Shown here: positions 51,075 through 59,279 of the stretch, piece after piece
Layout: the number at the start of each line of letters is the position of its first letter
How positions within the stretch are numbered: the first letter of the stretch is position 1
Origin: Ruminococcus_G sp050944415
Lineage (GTDB): Bacteria > Bacillota > Clostridia > Lachnospirales > Lachnospiraceae
Reading direction: 5' to 3'
DNA length: 64,000 nt
NCBI GenBank assembly: GCA_050944415.1
Contig: JBMNRA010000001.1
Location: forward strand, 76,517 to 140,516
Notes under the pieces: generated by a model
Databases searched by the model: none
What the model was told of the DNA's origin: nothing
What the model saw: only the letters and a program-made list of their open reading frames with translations
Made by a program: the position numbers and the translations under genes

Positions 51075-52742
51075 TCACCTGCGGTTATTCCAGGACGGCG
51101 CCCCCACAGCCACGGCACATATCCGCATTTCAATAAACTGCTTTTCGCCGGTATCCGCTTGCTCCATCCTGATCTCCTTTACCTGACAGGATGTGGTTAC
51201 CTTCTCCCCTCCGGCACACCTTGCTTTTCTTCCGGCACATGCTTTTGCCCTTTCCATGGCATAGGTTTTTGCTTCTTCCAGCGTTTCAAAAGAGGTGACG
51301 CCCCAGGAAGCATGAACTACGATCCTTTCGTGATACTGATCCGGCCGGATCAGTACCTTCTCCTCCATCGACACACTGCCTGCCGCAGCCCCTATGGCAT
51401 TTGCAACCTCGGCGTAAGGTGGAATAATCAGGGCTGCCGGCAGTTTGTCACAGACCCGGGGCATCCAGGCATTTACCGGCGCCCCCAATGCAATCACTGT
51501 CCTGGACGCCGAATCCTGAAAGGTTTCTTTTTTCAGTGTCTCCCGACAGGCTGCCGTCAGATTTTCTTCTATTTCATTTATGGCAAATTCCAAAAATTCT
51601 TGATAATCCATATGCATCTGCCCGGCCATTTCCATGGCTCCCGCCCGGGCATCTGCGATCTCCCATCTGGAAATCCGTCCCGACGCATGCAGCAGATCTG
51701 TGGGCGTCAAAGCGCTCTGCTTTCCCGTTTCCCCGGCCAGTCTGCCGTACTCATCAGCTAGGCAAAGAGGTATGACTCTGTCTGGTCCGGCTGTCAGGCG
51801 GCCGTTCTGGTCTACAGCCAGCCGGCTGTCGCCTCCGATACCGAAGGTAGAGACATCTACCGCCCGGATCTGAGGACACCATCCGCCTATTACGGCTCCT
51901 GACTCCTTCAGGCTGGCTTTTCCATTATGAATACAGGCAATATCCGTCGTTGTTCCGCCCATATCTACAACAAGCGCGTCCTCTGTCTCCGTAAGGAACT
52001 GAGCCCCCACCACGCTGGCCGCCGGACCCGACAGGATCGTCTCCACCGGACGGTTCATCGCATATTCCCATTTCATCAGGCTGCCGTCGCCTTTTACAAT
52101 CATCAGCGGAACTTCTTCCAGTAAAAACTCTCTCATGATTTTTTTCACATTGGTTATAAGATCTGTAATACAGCGAATCAACCCTGCATTCAAAGCCGCT
52201 GTCACTGTACGGTCATAAAAACCCAGAGAGTGACAAAGCTCATGGGCACAGACCACGGGCAGGTCCAGTACTTCCCGGATGATTTCCTTCACCTGTATTT
52301 CATGAACCGGATTGCGGACACTGGCAAAAGAAGACACGGCAACGGCTTCTATTTTCCCTTTCAACGCTTTTGCCGCCCGGCGCACCTCGCTTTGGTCAAT
52401 GCCGGTTCTCTGCCTTCCTTTAATATCCAGCTCTCCCTGCAGCCGGATGCAGAAATCCGCCGGCAGACTTTTTTCTATCGTCCGCCCCAGTACAAACAGA
52501 CCCACAGGGCTCTGCTGCCCTTCCACCACAGCATTGGTAGCCAGTGTAGTGGAAAGGCAGACCATGGCAGCCTGAGCCAGCTGATCGGCCGGCAGCTTTC
52601 GAAAACAGTTTCGAATTCCCACACTCAGATCTTCCCTGGTTGTAAAGGCTTTTGCCGTGCTGTGCACCCGGCGGTCAGCCGGATCCACTAAAACGCCGTC
52701 TGTAAACGTTCCGCCGGTATCGATTCCCAAGATGTACGCCAC
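51075..52742 (-). CDS. HyuA/MutL-like ASKHA ATPase
   Basis: 555-residue protein of the hydantoinase/oxoprolinase A type. The N-terminal ATPase motif is GIDTGGTFTDGVLVD, a second acidic segment is VVDMGGTTTDIACI, and FGIGGDS is present. The usual HyuB subunit is absent, and the neighbours are a B12 enzyme and an aminotransferase, not amidohydrolases. ASKHA ATPases next to B12 mutases (MutL/GlmL type) reactivate the cofactor; that role is proposed here. The start is a GTG five to six bases after AGGAGGAG. The alternative is an ATP-dependent ring-opening enzyme acting on a lactam or hydantoin. Confidence 0.83.
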   Translation of the reverse strand: MAYILGIDTGGTFTDGVLVDPADRRVHSTAKAFTTREDLSVGIRNCFRKLPADQLAQAAMVCLSTTLATNAVVEGQQSPVGLFVLGRTIEKSLPADFCIRLQGELDIKGRQRTGIDQSEVRRAAKALKGKIEAVAVSSFASVRNPVHEIQVKEIIREVLDLPVVCAHELCHSLGFYDRTVTAALNAGLIRCITDLITNVKKIMREFLLEEVPLMIVKGDGSLMKWEYAMNRPVETILSGPAASVVGAQFLTETEDALVVDMGGTTTDIACIHNGKASLKESGAVIGGWCPQIRAVDVSTFGIGGDSRLAVDQNGRLTAGPDRVIPLCLADEYGRLAGETGKQSALTPTDLLHASGRISRWEIADARAGAMEMAGQMHMDYQEFLEFAINEIEENLTAACRETLKKETFQDSASRTVIALGAPVNAWMPRVCDKLPAALIIPPYAEVANAIGAAAGSVSMEEKVLIRPDQYHERIVVHASWGVTSFETLEEAKTYAMERAKACAGRKARCAGGEKVTTSCQVKEIRMEQADTGEKQFIEMRICAVAVGAPSWNNRR

Positions 52743-52762
52743 CTGTTCTCCTCCTGCCTCCG

Positions 52763-54175
52763 TTACCGGATCTGATACTTCTCTTCCACTTTGGCGATTT
52801 CCGCTTCCAGAATTTCGAAAATCTCATCCACCTGCTCCGGTGTCAGAGTAATAGGCGGAATGAAGGAAATACGGTTGCTGTAATATCCGTTCAGTTGAGC
52901 CAGAAGTCCCGCGTCTCTCATATTGTTAACCAGTTCATGAGCTTCTTCTTTTGCCGGTTCCTTCGTTCCCCGGTCTTTTACCAGCTCCAGCCCGAAATAC
53001 ACGCCTATTGCGGAATAAGTTCCCACGATAGGATGATTCGCCATCAGCTCATCGGCTTTCTTCTTCAGATATTCTCCTGTCTTTGTGCAATTCTCCAGCA
53101 GATGATCTTCTTCGATAATATCCAGAACCGTGTTTCCTACGCGGCATCCCAGAGCATATCCTGCGTAGGTGGAACAAATAAAGCTGACTCCTGCTTCCTC
53201 AAAAATTTCCGCACGGCCTACAATGCCGGACATCGGTATGCCTGCGCCCAGGGCCTTTCCGAATACCAGAATATCCGGAACCACATCTTCGTGTTCACAG
53301 CACCATAATTTCCCCGTACGTCCCATACCTGTCTGTACTTCATCAAAGATCAGCAGGAAACCGTATTTGTCCGCCAGTTTGCGAAGCTCTGTCAGGAACC
53401 CCTTCGGAGGAGCGATATAACCGGCAGAACTCTGGCAGGGTTCCACGATCATGGCCGCCACATTGTTAATGCCGGAATCCGGCGCGCCCATACAGGTAAC
53501 TCCTGTAGACATCATATTGTCAATAACCTTTACACACTCGAAATTGCATTTTCCCTCTTCACGTCCATAGGGACAGCGGTAACAGTAAGCATAAGGGAAG
53601 TGTTCAATACAATTGTCCTGTGACGGAACCGGGTTATAATATCCGGTCATACGTCCGGAACCGGTCAGACCCATAGTAGCCGTATTCTGTCCATGATATC
53701 CGCCATAGAAAGAAATAATGTGCGTCTTTTTCGTATGATATCTGGCAATACGGATCGCATTCTCCACCGCGTCGGATCCGGAAAGCGCCAGACGCACGCG
53801 TTTCGGAAAATCACCCGGTGTTTTTTCAATGATACGTTTTACCAGTTTCAGCCGCTCCGGCGTGGGAAAATCAAACCAGAAATCCAGCTCATTCATATAC
53901 TGATCGTACATGGCGTCCGCGATTCTTTTATCTCCATGACCTATATTCATGGATGACATACCGCATATGCAGTCGATATACTCTTTTCCATCCACATCCC
54001 AGATACGGTTTCCTTTTCCTTTTTTAATAATCTGGGGATAATCCCATTTTGTAAATAATACATCTCCCGGATGCTCATATTTCAGGAAATCCCTCAATCC
54101 CTCTTTATTCCCCGGTGTCATGTTTTCAGCATTCTCAACCTGCTCCAGCAGTACTTCATAAGGTTTTTTATTCAT
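52763..54175 (-). CDS. Class III PLP-dependent aminotransferase
   Basis: 470-residue omega-amino acid type transaminase. The PLP lysine is in LVFGKALGAGIPMSG (Lys307), and the ring-nitrogen Asp is in LLIFDEVQTGMGRTG (Asp278). A cysteine cluster, C-x2-C-x8-C-x3-C (residues 198-214), sits in an inserted loop and may bind iron-sulfur or zinc; similar loops occur in some 4-aminobutyrate-type aminotransferases. The start follows AAGGAGG by eight bases. It is the first gene of the operon that continues with HyuA-like, B12 mutase, aldehyde dehydrogenase, DMT and GntR genes. With alanine dehydrogenase nearby, pyruvate is a likely amino acceptor. Confidence 0.92.
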   Translation of the reverse strand: MNKKPYEVLLEQVENAENMTPGNKEGLRDFLKYEHPGDVLFTKWDYPQIIKKGKGNRIWDVDGKEYIDCICGMSSMNIGHGDKRIADAMYDQYMNELDFWFDFPTPERLKLVKRIIEKTPGDFPKRVRLALSGSDAVENAIRIARYHTKKTHIISFYGGYHGQNTATMGLTGSGRMTGYYNPVPSQDNCIEHFPYAYCYRCPYGREEGKCNFECVKVIDNMMSTGVTCMGAPDSGINNVAAMIVEPCQSSAGYIAPPKGFLTELRKLADKYGFLLIFDEVQTGMGRTGKLWCCEHEDVVPDILVFGKALGAGIPMSGIVGRAEIFEEAGVSFICSTYAGYALGCRVGNTVLDIIEEDHLLENCTKTGEYLKKKADELMANHPIVGTYSAIGVYFGLELVKDRGTKEPAKEEAHELVNNMRDAGLLAQLNGYYSNRISFIPPITLTPEQVDEIFEILEAEIAKVEEKYQIR

Positions 54176-54234
54176 TCCAAATACCTCCTTGCGTGCATGT
54201 TTTAAATTACTGATGTGACACCCTTTCTGTATTT

Positions 54235-54292
54235 GATATATTAATATATTAAAATATTACTGTCAAGATTCTGCTGTTAAATTTTTTAATTT
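54235..54292 (-). promoter_or_regulatory. Promoter of the aminotransferase operon with overlapping palindrome
   Basis: On the minus strand TTGACA is followed after 17 bases by TAATAT, with the palindromic core TATTAATATA overlapping the -10 (54235-54253). This is the layout expected for repression by a GntR-type protein. The site matches those at 46.95 and 55.44 kb. Confidence 0.6.
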
Positions 54293-54342
54293 AAGCAGAA
54301 TCCATAAAATTATTGTCTGATTTTTTCGCGATATTACCAGAA

Positions 54343-55242
54343 TTATTTTTTTACTCTTTTCCGATACTGAGCCGGTGACAGGTGATACCGTTCTTTAAAC
54401 AACTTGCAGAAGTAACTGGGCGTGGAAAAACCGCACATGGAAGCGATCTCCGTCACCGGACGTCCGGTACCTGTCAGCAGCGAGGCCGCCTGTGACAGAC
54501 GGCATTCATTGATATATTCCACCGGCGTCTTCTGGGAGAAGCGTCTGAAGCATTTGAAACATTCACTCCGGCTCACATTGGCGCTCCGGGCAATCTGATC
54601 CACGGTGAGCTCATCAAAAAGATGTTCCTTTATATAGAAAAGCATCTTTTTCATACAATCATCATTTTTCTGATAAGTCTTTTTCTCCAGCGCTGCTTCA
54701 TCCGCCTCGCTTATATAGGCAAGAAACTTCCGCCACAGCCGGCTGACCAGCTCCAGACATTCCAGCTCATAACCGAAAGCCGTATCATCCAGTCCGTGAA
54801 TTCTGTCGATCAGAGACAGAAGCTTCTCTGCCGCTGCCTCTCTGTGCAGAAGGGGAACTCCCTGAACAGAACTTCCAATTATCCTCTGAAAATATTTCTG
54901 ATAAATAATACCGTTTACATTATGATCCAGAAGGGAAGGGGCGAATGCCACTACTTTCATAACCGCATCGCCGCATCCCGCCGCCTGTTTTGCCATATGC
55001 ATAGTATTACCGTTGATAAAGATACCGTCCCCCTCCTTCAGCCGGATACACTCCCGGTCACTGATGTAATAATCAAGCTCCCCGGATTCCATAACAGCAA
55101 ACTCCAGTTCCAGATGCCAGTGGCAGTCCAAAGTATGCGCCGGAAGACTTCGGTAATTATCGGTAGAAATCTCTATAGGAAACGTAGGATCCTTATAAGT
55201 CAGGGACTCCCGCAGTGTTCCATCCACTTCAAATATTCTCAT
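54343..55242 (-). CDS. AraC-family regulator with cupin domain
   Basis: 299-residue regulator. The N-terminal cupin (HWHLELEFAVMESGELDYYI, GDGIFINGNTMHM) would bind a small molecule. The C-terminal double helix-turn-helix is LTVDQIARSANVSRSECFKC and VTEIASMCGFSTPSYFCKLF. The start follows an AGAGGAG stretch. It lies between the aminotransferase operon and the divergent alanine dehydrogenase operon and probably regulates one of them together with the GntR protein. A convergent or shared inducer is not visible. Confidence 0.9.
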   Translation of the reverse strand: MRIFEVDGTLRESLTYKDPTFPIEISTDNYRSLPAHTLDCHWHLELEFAVMESGELDYYISDRECIRLKEGDGIFINGNTMHMAKQAAGCGDAVMKVVAFAPSLLDHNVNGIIYQKYFQRIIGSSVQGVPLLHREAAAEKLLSLIDRIHGLDDTAFGYELECLELVSRLWRKFLAYISEADEAALEKKTYQKNDDCMKKMLFYIKEHLFDELTVDQIARSANVSRSECFKCFRRFSQKTPVEYINECRLSQAASLLTGTGRPVTEIASMCGFSTPSYFCKLFKERYHLSPAQYRKRVKK

Positions 55243-55357
55243 TTATCTCCTCTTTTGATATTATATTTATATTTTTATCCACTATTTTTATATTATTAGT
55301 TTATATTTTACATTATAATTATATTACAGTTTATTATAACCTGCAAGAACTTTTTTG

Positions 55358-55403
55358 TTACTATTCGCGGCCGCACCATTCCCATGCGCAATCGCCGCTT
55401 TTT
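55358..55403. repeat. Partial end of the 29.9-kb repeat element
   Basis: TTACTATTCGCGGCCGC matches the end TTACTATTCACAGCCGC of the 202-base element at two mismatches. The inner inverted repeats are missing; 'gcggccgc...gcggcgattgc' type complementarity is only partial. It is read as a truncated or decayed copy. The rest of 55.24-55.42 kb is A/T-rich with no gene. Confidence 0.45.
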
Positions 55404-55423
55404 TAAAAAAATTACATTTCCTC

Positions 55424-55460
55424 TTGACAACTTAGATATTAATATATTAATATATTTATA
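55424..55460 (+). promoter_or_regulatory. Promoter of the alanine dehydrogenase gene with overlapping palindrome
   Basis: TTGACA (55424-55429) is followed after 18 bases by TAATAT (55448-55453). The sequence gatattaatatattaatatatt spans the -10, repeating the TATTAATATA core seen before the GntR gene and the aminotransferase operon. Confidence 0.6.
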
Positions 55461-55548
55461 ACAAGAAAACATACCAATTACTGATATCGAAAACACCCTT
55501 TCTGTACCATTTTATCAGATGAACACCATCAAAGGAGGTACATTCCCA

Positions 55549-56661
55549 ATGAATATCGGATTGGTAAAGGAAATCAAAAACAATGAATTTCGCGTAGGAC
55601 TGACACCGTCTAATGTAAAAGCTTATGTAGACGCCGGTCACCAGGTTCTGGTAGAAAAAACAGCCGGCGAAGGTTCCGGATTTGAGGATGAAGAGTATGT
55701 CAGCGCCGGTGCTTCTATTCTTCCGGATGCTGCATCTGTATGGAAAGCAGCTGACATGATCGTCAAAGTAAAAGAACCCATTGAACCGGAATACAAATAC
55801 TTAAGAAAAGATCAGATCCTTTATACGTATCTGCATCTGGCAGCTGACCGTCCCCTGACAGACGCTCTTCTGAATGCCGGAACAAAAGCAGTGGCTTATG
55901 AAACTATCGTCGGAAAAAGCGGTAACCTTCCCTGCCTGATTCCCATGAGTGAGATTGCGGGCCGCATGTCTGTTCAGGAAGGTGCTAAATATCTGGAAAA
56001 AACTTACGGCGGCCGGGGAATGCTGCTCTCCGGAGTACCCGGCGTGGAGAAAGCTAAAGTAGTAATCATCGGCGGCGGCGGTGTTGGTACCAACGCCTGC
56101 AAAATTGCTGTGGGTATGGGCGCTGACGTAACGATTCTGGATGTAAACGTAGAACGTCTGACCTATCTGGACGATATTTTCGGCAGCCGCATTCAGACTC
56201 TTTACAGTACACGTGCCAATATTCTCTCTGCCATTTCTCAGGCGGATCTGGTCATCGGAGCCGTACTGCTTCCCGGCCGCAAAGCGCCCAAGCTGGTTCT
56301 TTGCGAAGATCTCGCGCTGATGAAAAAAGGGTCTGTAATCGTAGATGTGGCTGTCGACCAGGGCGGATGTATTGAAACCACTCATGCCACTACCCATCAG
56401 GATCCGGTATTCGAAGTGGACGGTATTGTACATTACTGTGTTGCCAATATGCCCGGCGCCGTTTCCCGTACCTCTACCATTGCTCTGACGAACACTACTC
56501 TCAATTACGGTCTGTCTATCGCTGGCAAAGGTCTGGAAAACGCCGTAAAAGAAGACTCCGGACTGGCTCAGGGTGTAAACTGCTATGACGGCAAATGCAC
56601 CTTCCCCGGTGTGGCGGAGGCTTTCGGTCTTGAATATACAGACATTCACTCTTTAATTTAA
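55549..56661 (+). CDS. ald: Alanine dehydrogenase
   Basis: 370-residue NAD-dependent enzyme that interconverts alanine and pyruvate plus ammonia. The N-terminus MNIGLVKEIKNNEFRVGLTP is diagnostic. The substrate residues are the Lys in IVKVKEP and the His in YTYLHLAAD. The nucleotide-binding motif is VIIGGGGVGTNACKIAVGMG, followed by Asp in TILDVNVERL, which fits NAD. The start follows AAGGAGG by nine bases; an earlier ATG in frame is less well placed. It probably recycles alanine produced by the aminotransferase of the cluster. Its promoter carries the shared AT-rich palindrome. The IolB-like gene begins about 112 bases downstream. Confidence 0.95.
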   Translation: MNIGLVKEIKNNEFRVGLTPSNVKAYVDAGHQVLVEKTAGEGSGFEDEEYVSAGASILPDAASVWKAADMIVKVKEPIEPEYKYLRKDQILYTYLHLAADRPLTDALLNAGTKAVAYETIVGKSGNLPCLIPMSEIAGRMSVQEGAKYLEKTYGGRGMLLSGVPGVEKAKVVIIGGGGVGTNACKIAVGMGADVTILDVNVERLTYLDDIFGSRIQTLYSTRANILSAISQADLVIGAVLLPGRKAPKLVLCEDLALMKKGSVIVDVAVDQGGCIETTHATTHQDPVFEVDGIVHYCVANMPGAVSRTSTIALTNTTLNYGLSIAGKGLENAVKEDSGLAQGVNCYDGKCTFPGVAEAFGLEYTDIHSLI

Positions 56662-56773
56662 TGATATCCCCACATCTCATTCATACTTTTGTACTTTCAT
56701 ACGGAAAGAGAGACTTGCACCTGCTGCAGGTCTTTCTTTCACAAAAAATATTTTTCACAGGAGGTTACGGAAC

Positions 56774-57565
56774 ATGTATATGGATAAGAAATGCAAACGC
56801 GGATACAACGAATATATCAGCTGCGATGTAAACAACGGTGAAGGCAGTCTGATGGACGTTGCTCTTCTGATTATGGAAGAAGGAGATATCTACTCTTTCC
56901 ACGAAGAGAAAAAAGAAATGGCATGGATTATGTTTGAAGGGAAAGCAACCGTAGAATTCGCCGACAAAAAAATTGCCATGGAACGTCCCAATCCCTTTGA
57001 TTACAGTACCTACTGTCTGCATCTGTGTGCCGGTGACAGCTGTACCATCACCGCTGAAGGACACTGCGAATTCTATGTTCAGAAAACCTATAACGACAAC
57101 AAATTTGAAGCCCATCTTTATACCCCGGAAGAAACGGATACCTGGCGCCGGGGCGCAGACGGCGAGTGCGGCGGCTGCATCGAACGGGATGTAAGAACCA
57201 GCTTTGATTATGGGAATGCCCCCTATTCCAATATGGTGCTGGGTGAAGTGGTAAACCTTCCCGGCAAATGGTCCAGTTATCCCCCTCACTGGCATCCCCA
57301 GCCGGAAGTTTATTTCTATCGTTTTGACAAGCCTCAGGGATTCGGCGCAGGCTGGATTGACGGTGAAATCTGCGAACTTCATCACAACGGTCTGGCGGTT
57401 ATCACCGAGGGAACCCATGCGCAGGTTATGGCTCCCGGATACCCCTGCTGCTACGCCTGGGGGATCCGCCACCTGGAAGGCAATCCCTGGGAAAAAACCA
57501 GAATTGATGATGAAGCACATACATGGATGCTGGACCCCGATGTTAAGATCTGGGGCGTAAAATAA
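56774..57565 (+). CDS. IolB-like 5-deoxy-glucuronate isomerase
   Basis: 263-residue cupin protein of the IolB/KduI family, which isomerises 5-deoxy-glucuronate in myo-inositol breakdown. The metal-binding motif PPHWHPQPEVYFYRFDKPQG has the family's two His and one Glu, and an N-terminal cupin half precedes it. The rest of the inositol operon is absent here; only IolG- and IolE-like genes exist, at the far left of the window. The start follows AGGAGG by nine bases. It may have been taken up for a different sugar acid. The SDR gene follows three bases after the stop. Confidence 0.85.
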   Translation: MYMDKKCKRGYNEYISCDVNNGEGSLMDVALLIMEEGDIYSFHEEKKEMAWIMFEGKATVEFADKKIAMERPNPFDYSTYCLHLCAGDSCTITAEGHCEFYVQKTYNDNKFEAHLYTPEETDTWRRGADGECGGCIERDVRTSFDYGNAPYSNMVLGEVVNLPGKWSSYPPHWHPQPEVYFYRFDKPQGFGAGWIDGEICELHHNGLAVITEGTHAQVMAPGYPCCYAWGIRHLEGNPWEKTRIDDEAHTWMLDPDVKIWGVK

Positions 57566-57568
57566 CAG

Positions 57569-58174
57569 ATGCACATGAAAACAAACAGAATGTCACTGAA
57601 GGGGCAGACTGCAATCGTAACGGGGGGCGGATCAGGCATCGGCAGAGCCATCTCTGCCGCCCTTGCTGTACACGGCGCTTTCCTGCTGATAAGCGGCAGG
57701 AATACGGATCGTCTGAAAGAAACCGTTGAACAGATCCGCCATGCCGGAGGTTATGCTGATTATATACAAGCGGATGTTGCCATCGCCGCCGATGTAGATG
57801 CCATGATGAAAAAGGCGGAGGATCTGTATGGCCATATTGATTTGCTGTATAACAACGCCGGTCTTTGTACGATATGCGATATTGAAAATATGCCGGAAAA
57901 CTGCTGGGATGATACTTTTTCCGTAAACTGCAAAGGAGTATTTCTCTGTTCCAGAGCTGCCATTCCTTTTATGAAGAAAACCGGCAGAGGCCGGATCATA
58001 AATATTGCTTCTCAGACAGGCAAAAATGCCTCACCCTGGCAGTCCGCCATTCCTCTGGGAAGGTGGGTGACTCCCCAGGATGTGGCGGACACAGCAGTAC
58101 TGCTGGCCTCCGATTACACAGACTATATGACCGGACAAGCCATTAATATCAGCGGCGGACAGACGATGATCTGA
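57569..58174 (+). pseudogene. Short-chain dehydrogenase with internal deletion of the active site
   Basis: 201 residues, against about 250 for the family. The NAD motif TGGGSGIGRA (residues 18-27), NNAG (about 96-99) and catalytic Ser149 (NIAS) are present. After GKNASPWQSA the sequence jumps directly to IPLGRWVTPQDVADTAVLLA, so the segment that should hold YxxxK and the following helix is missing. The reading frame stays open, which points to an in-frame deletion of about 50 codons near 58049-58055. The product should lack dehydrogenase activity. It lies three bases after the IolB-like gene and has only a weak ribosome binding site. Confidence 0.82.
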
Positions 58175-58196
58175 TCTTTACCTAATATTTAATGCG

Positions 58197-58233
58197 AAAA
58201 GCTGTAAGTTTCCGAAACAACTTACAGCTTTTT
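58197..58233. terminator. Bidirectional terminator
   Basis: Stem aaaagctgtaagtt/aacttacagctttt with T or A runs on both sides, between the deleted SDR gene (plus) and the thioesterase gene (minus). Confidence 0.9.
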
Positions 58234-58243
58234 ATTAATATTT

Positions 58244-58714
58244 TTAAAATCCTTCTTCTTTTCTCTGTTTACGCATTGCCCGTCTTCGCAGGCCCGCTTC
58301 CCATTCAGCCTTCTCCGACTCACTTTCCACAAGCAGATCCGGTACCTGAACTGGCTTATCATTTTCATCCACTGCCACCTGAACCAGATAAGCCCGGTTG
58401 ACCGGACGCCGCATGCCATCCAGGGTCTCCACATAAGTATCTACTCTTACTTCCATGGATGTGTTTCCCACATAGGTCATTTTTCCGATTAAAACCAGAA
58501 GATCTCCCTGATATACGCCGCGGATAAATTTCAGATTGTCTACCGAAGCAGTAATCACATTATTCTGCGCATGGCGCATGGCCACCAGTCCGGCCACTTC
58601 ATCAATCCACTCCATCAGTCGTCCGCCAAACAGTCGTCCGGAACCATTCAGATGTTCCGGTCGCACCTGATAAACCTGTTCGATCATAGTATCTGATACA
58701 CGTTTGGGCTGCAT
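58244..58714 (-). CDS. Acyl-CoA thioesterase, hotdog fold
   Basis: 156-residue hotdog-fold thioesterase of the YciA/BFIT type. The N-terminal motif HLNGSGRLFGGRLMEWIDEV carries the catalytic Asp on the central helix, followed by a strand NVITASVDNLKFIRGVYQGD. It probably hydrolyses acyl-CoA esters in the cytoplasm. The start follows AGGAGGG. The gene is solitary between a terminator and the flavodoxin operon. Confidence 0.9.
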   Translation of the reverse strand: MQPKRVSDTMIEQVYQVRPEHLNGSGRLFGGRLMEWIDEVAGLVAMRHAQNNVITASVDNLKFIRGVYQGDLLVLIGKMTYVGNTSMEVRVDTYVETLDGMRRPVNRAYLVQVAVDENDKPVQVPDLLVESESEKAEWEAGLRRRAMRKQRKEEGF

Positions 58715-58784
58715 GCCGATTCCCTCCTGTCTCTCTGTTCTTCTATTCTATCATACAGGAACCTCTGCACTCAACACTATTTCA

Positions 58785-59279
58785 TCAACATGTTTTTGTT
58801 TCCTTTAACTGAATTACCTTTTCCGCAATAGATATGCCAAAATCTTCAAATGCTTTTTCTGAATCTTCCAGATTCTTTGCCAGGCCTACCGCACCGATCT
58901 GAAACATACCGTTTTTTCCGGAGCATACCAGCATTCCCTTTGCCAGCATATGTCTGATAATTTCCATAAGCGCCGTATCTGTTCCTCCGGTCGGTGACTG
59001 GGCAGTAACAAATGCAGCTCCCAGCTTATCCGAAAGAGGGATTCGAAAACTATTGTCAAACCATCGTTTCAGCTCCCAGCTCATACTGGTAAAATACACA
59101 GGAGAACCGAATATTACCGCATCACTGGCTTCCAGGAATTCCAGATCCACTTCGTTTTCCCCGATATCCATCTTTTTCACCTGAATAAAAGGATACCTGG
59201 ACAATATTCCATCTTCAATAAAATCCGCCGCTGCTTCCGTATTTCCTGTCTGACTTACATAAATAATAGAAATCTTCAT
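58785..59279 (-). CDS. Flavodoxin-like protein
   Basis: 164-residue flavodoxin/NADPH-dependent FMN reductase-type protein. The FMN-binding loop is YVSQTGNTEAAADFI, and the second loop is IFGSPVYFTSMSWELKRWFD. Such proteins carry electrons or reduce quinones or nitro compounds. It overlaps the DUF3786 gene by four bases (ATGA), so it is translated with it, and is part of the TetR operon. Confidence 0.9.
   Translation of the reverse strand: MKISIIYVSQTGNTEAAADFIEDGILSRYPFIQVKKMDIGENEVDLEFLEASDAVIFGSPVYFTSMSWELKRWFDNSFRIPLSDKLGAAFVTAQSPTGGTDTALMEIIRHMLAKGMLVCSGKNGMFQIGAVGLAKNLEDSEKAFEDFGISIAEKVIQLKETKTC

Noticed and set aside
51075..52742. Calling the HyuA-like gene a hydantoinase or oxoprolinase
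   Set aside because: The partner HyuB subunit and any related amidohydrolase are missing and the context is a B12 enzyme, so a firm enzyme name would be misleading.
55519..55549. Upstream ATG of alanine dehydrogenase
   Set aside because: The ten extra codons include the ribosome binding site sequence itself; the ATG after AAGGAGG matches the family N-terminus.
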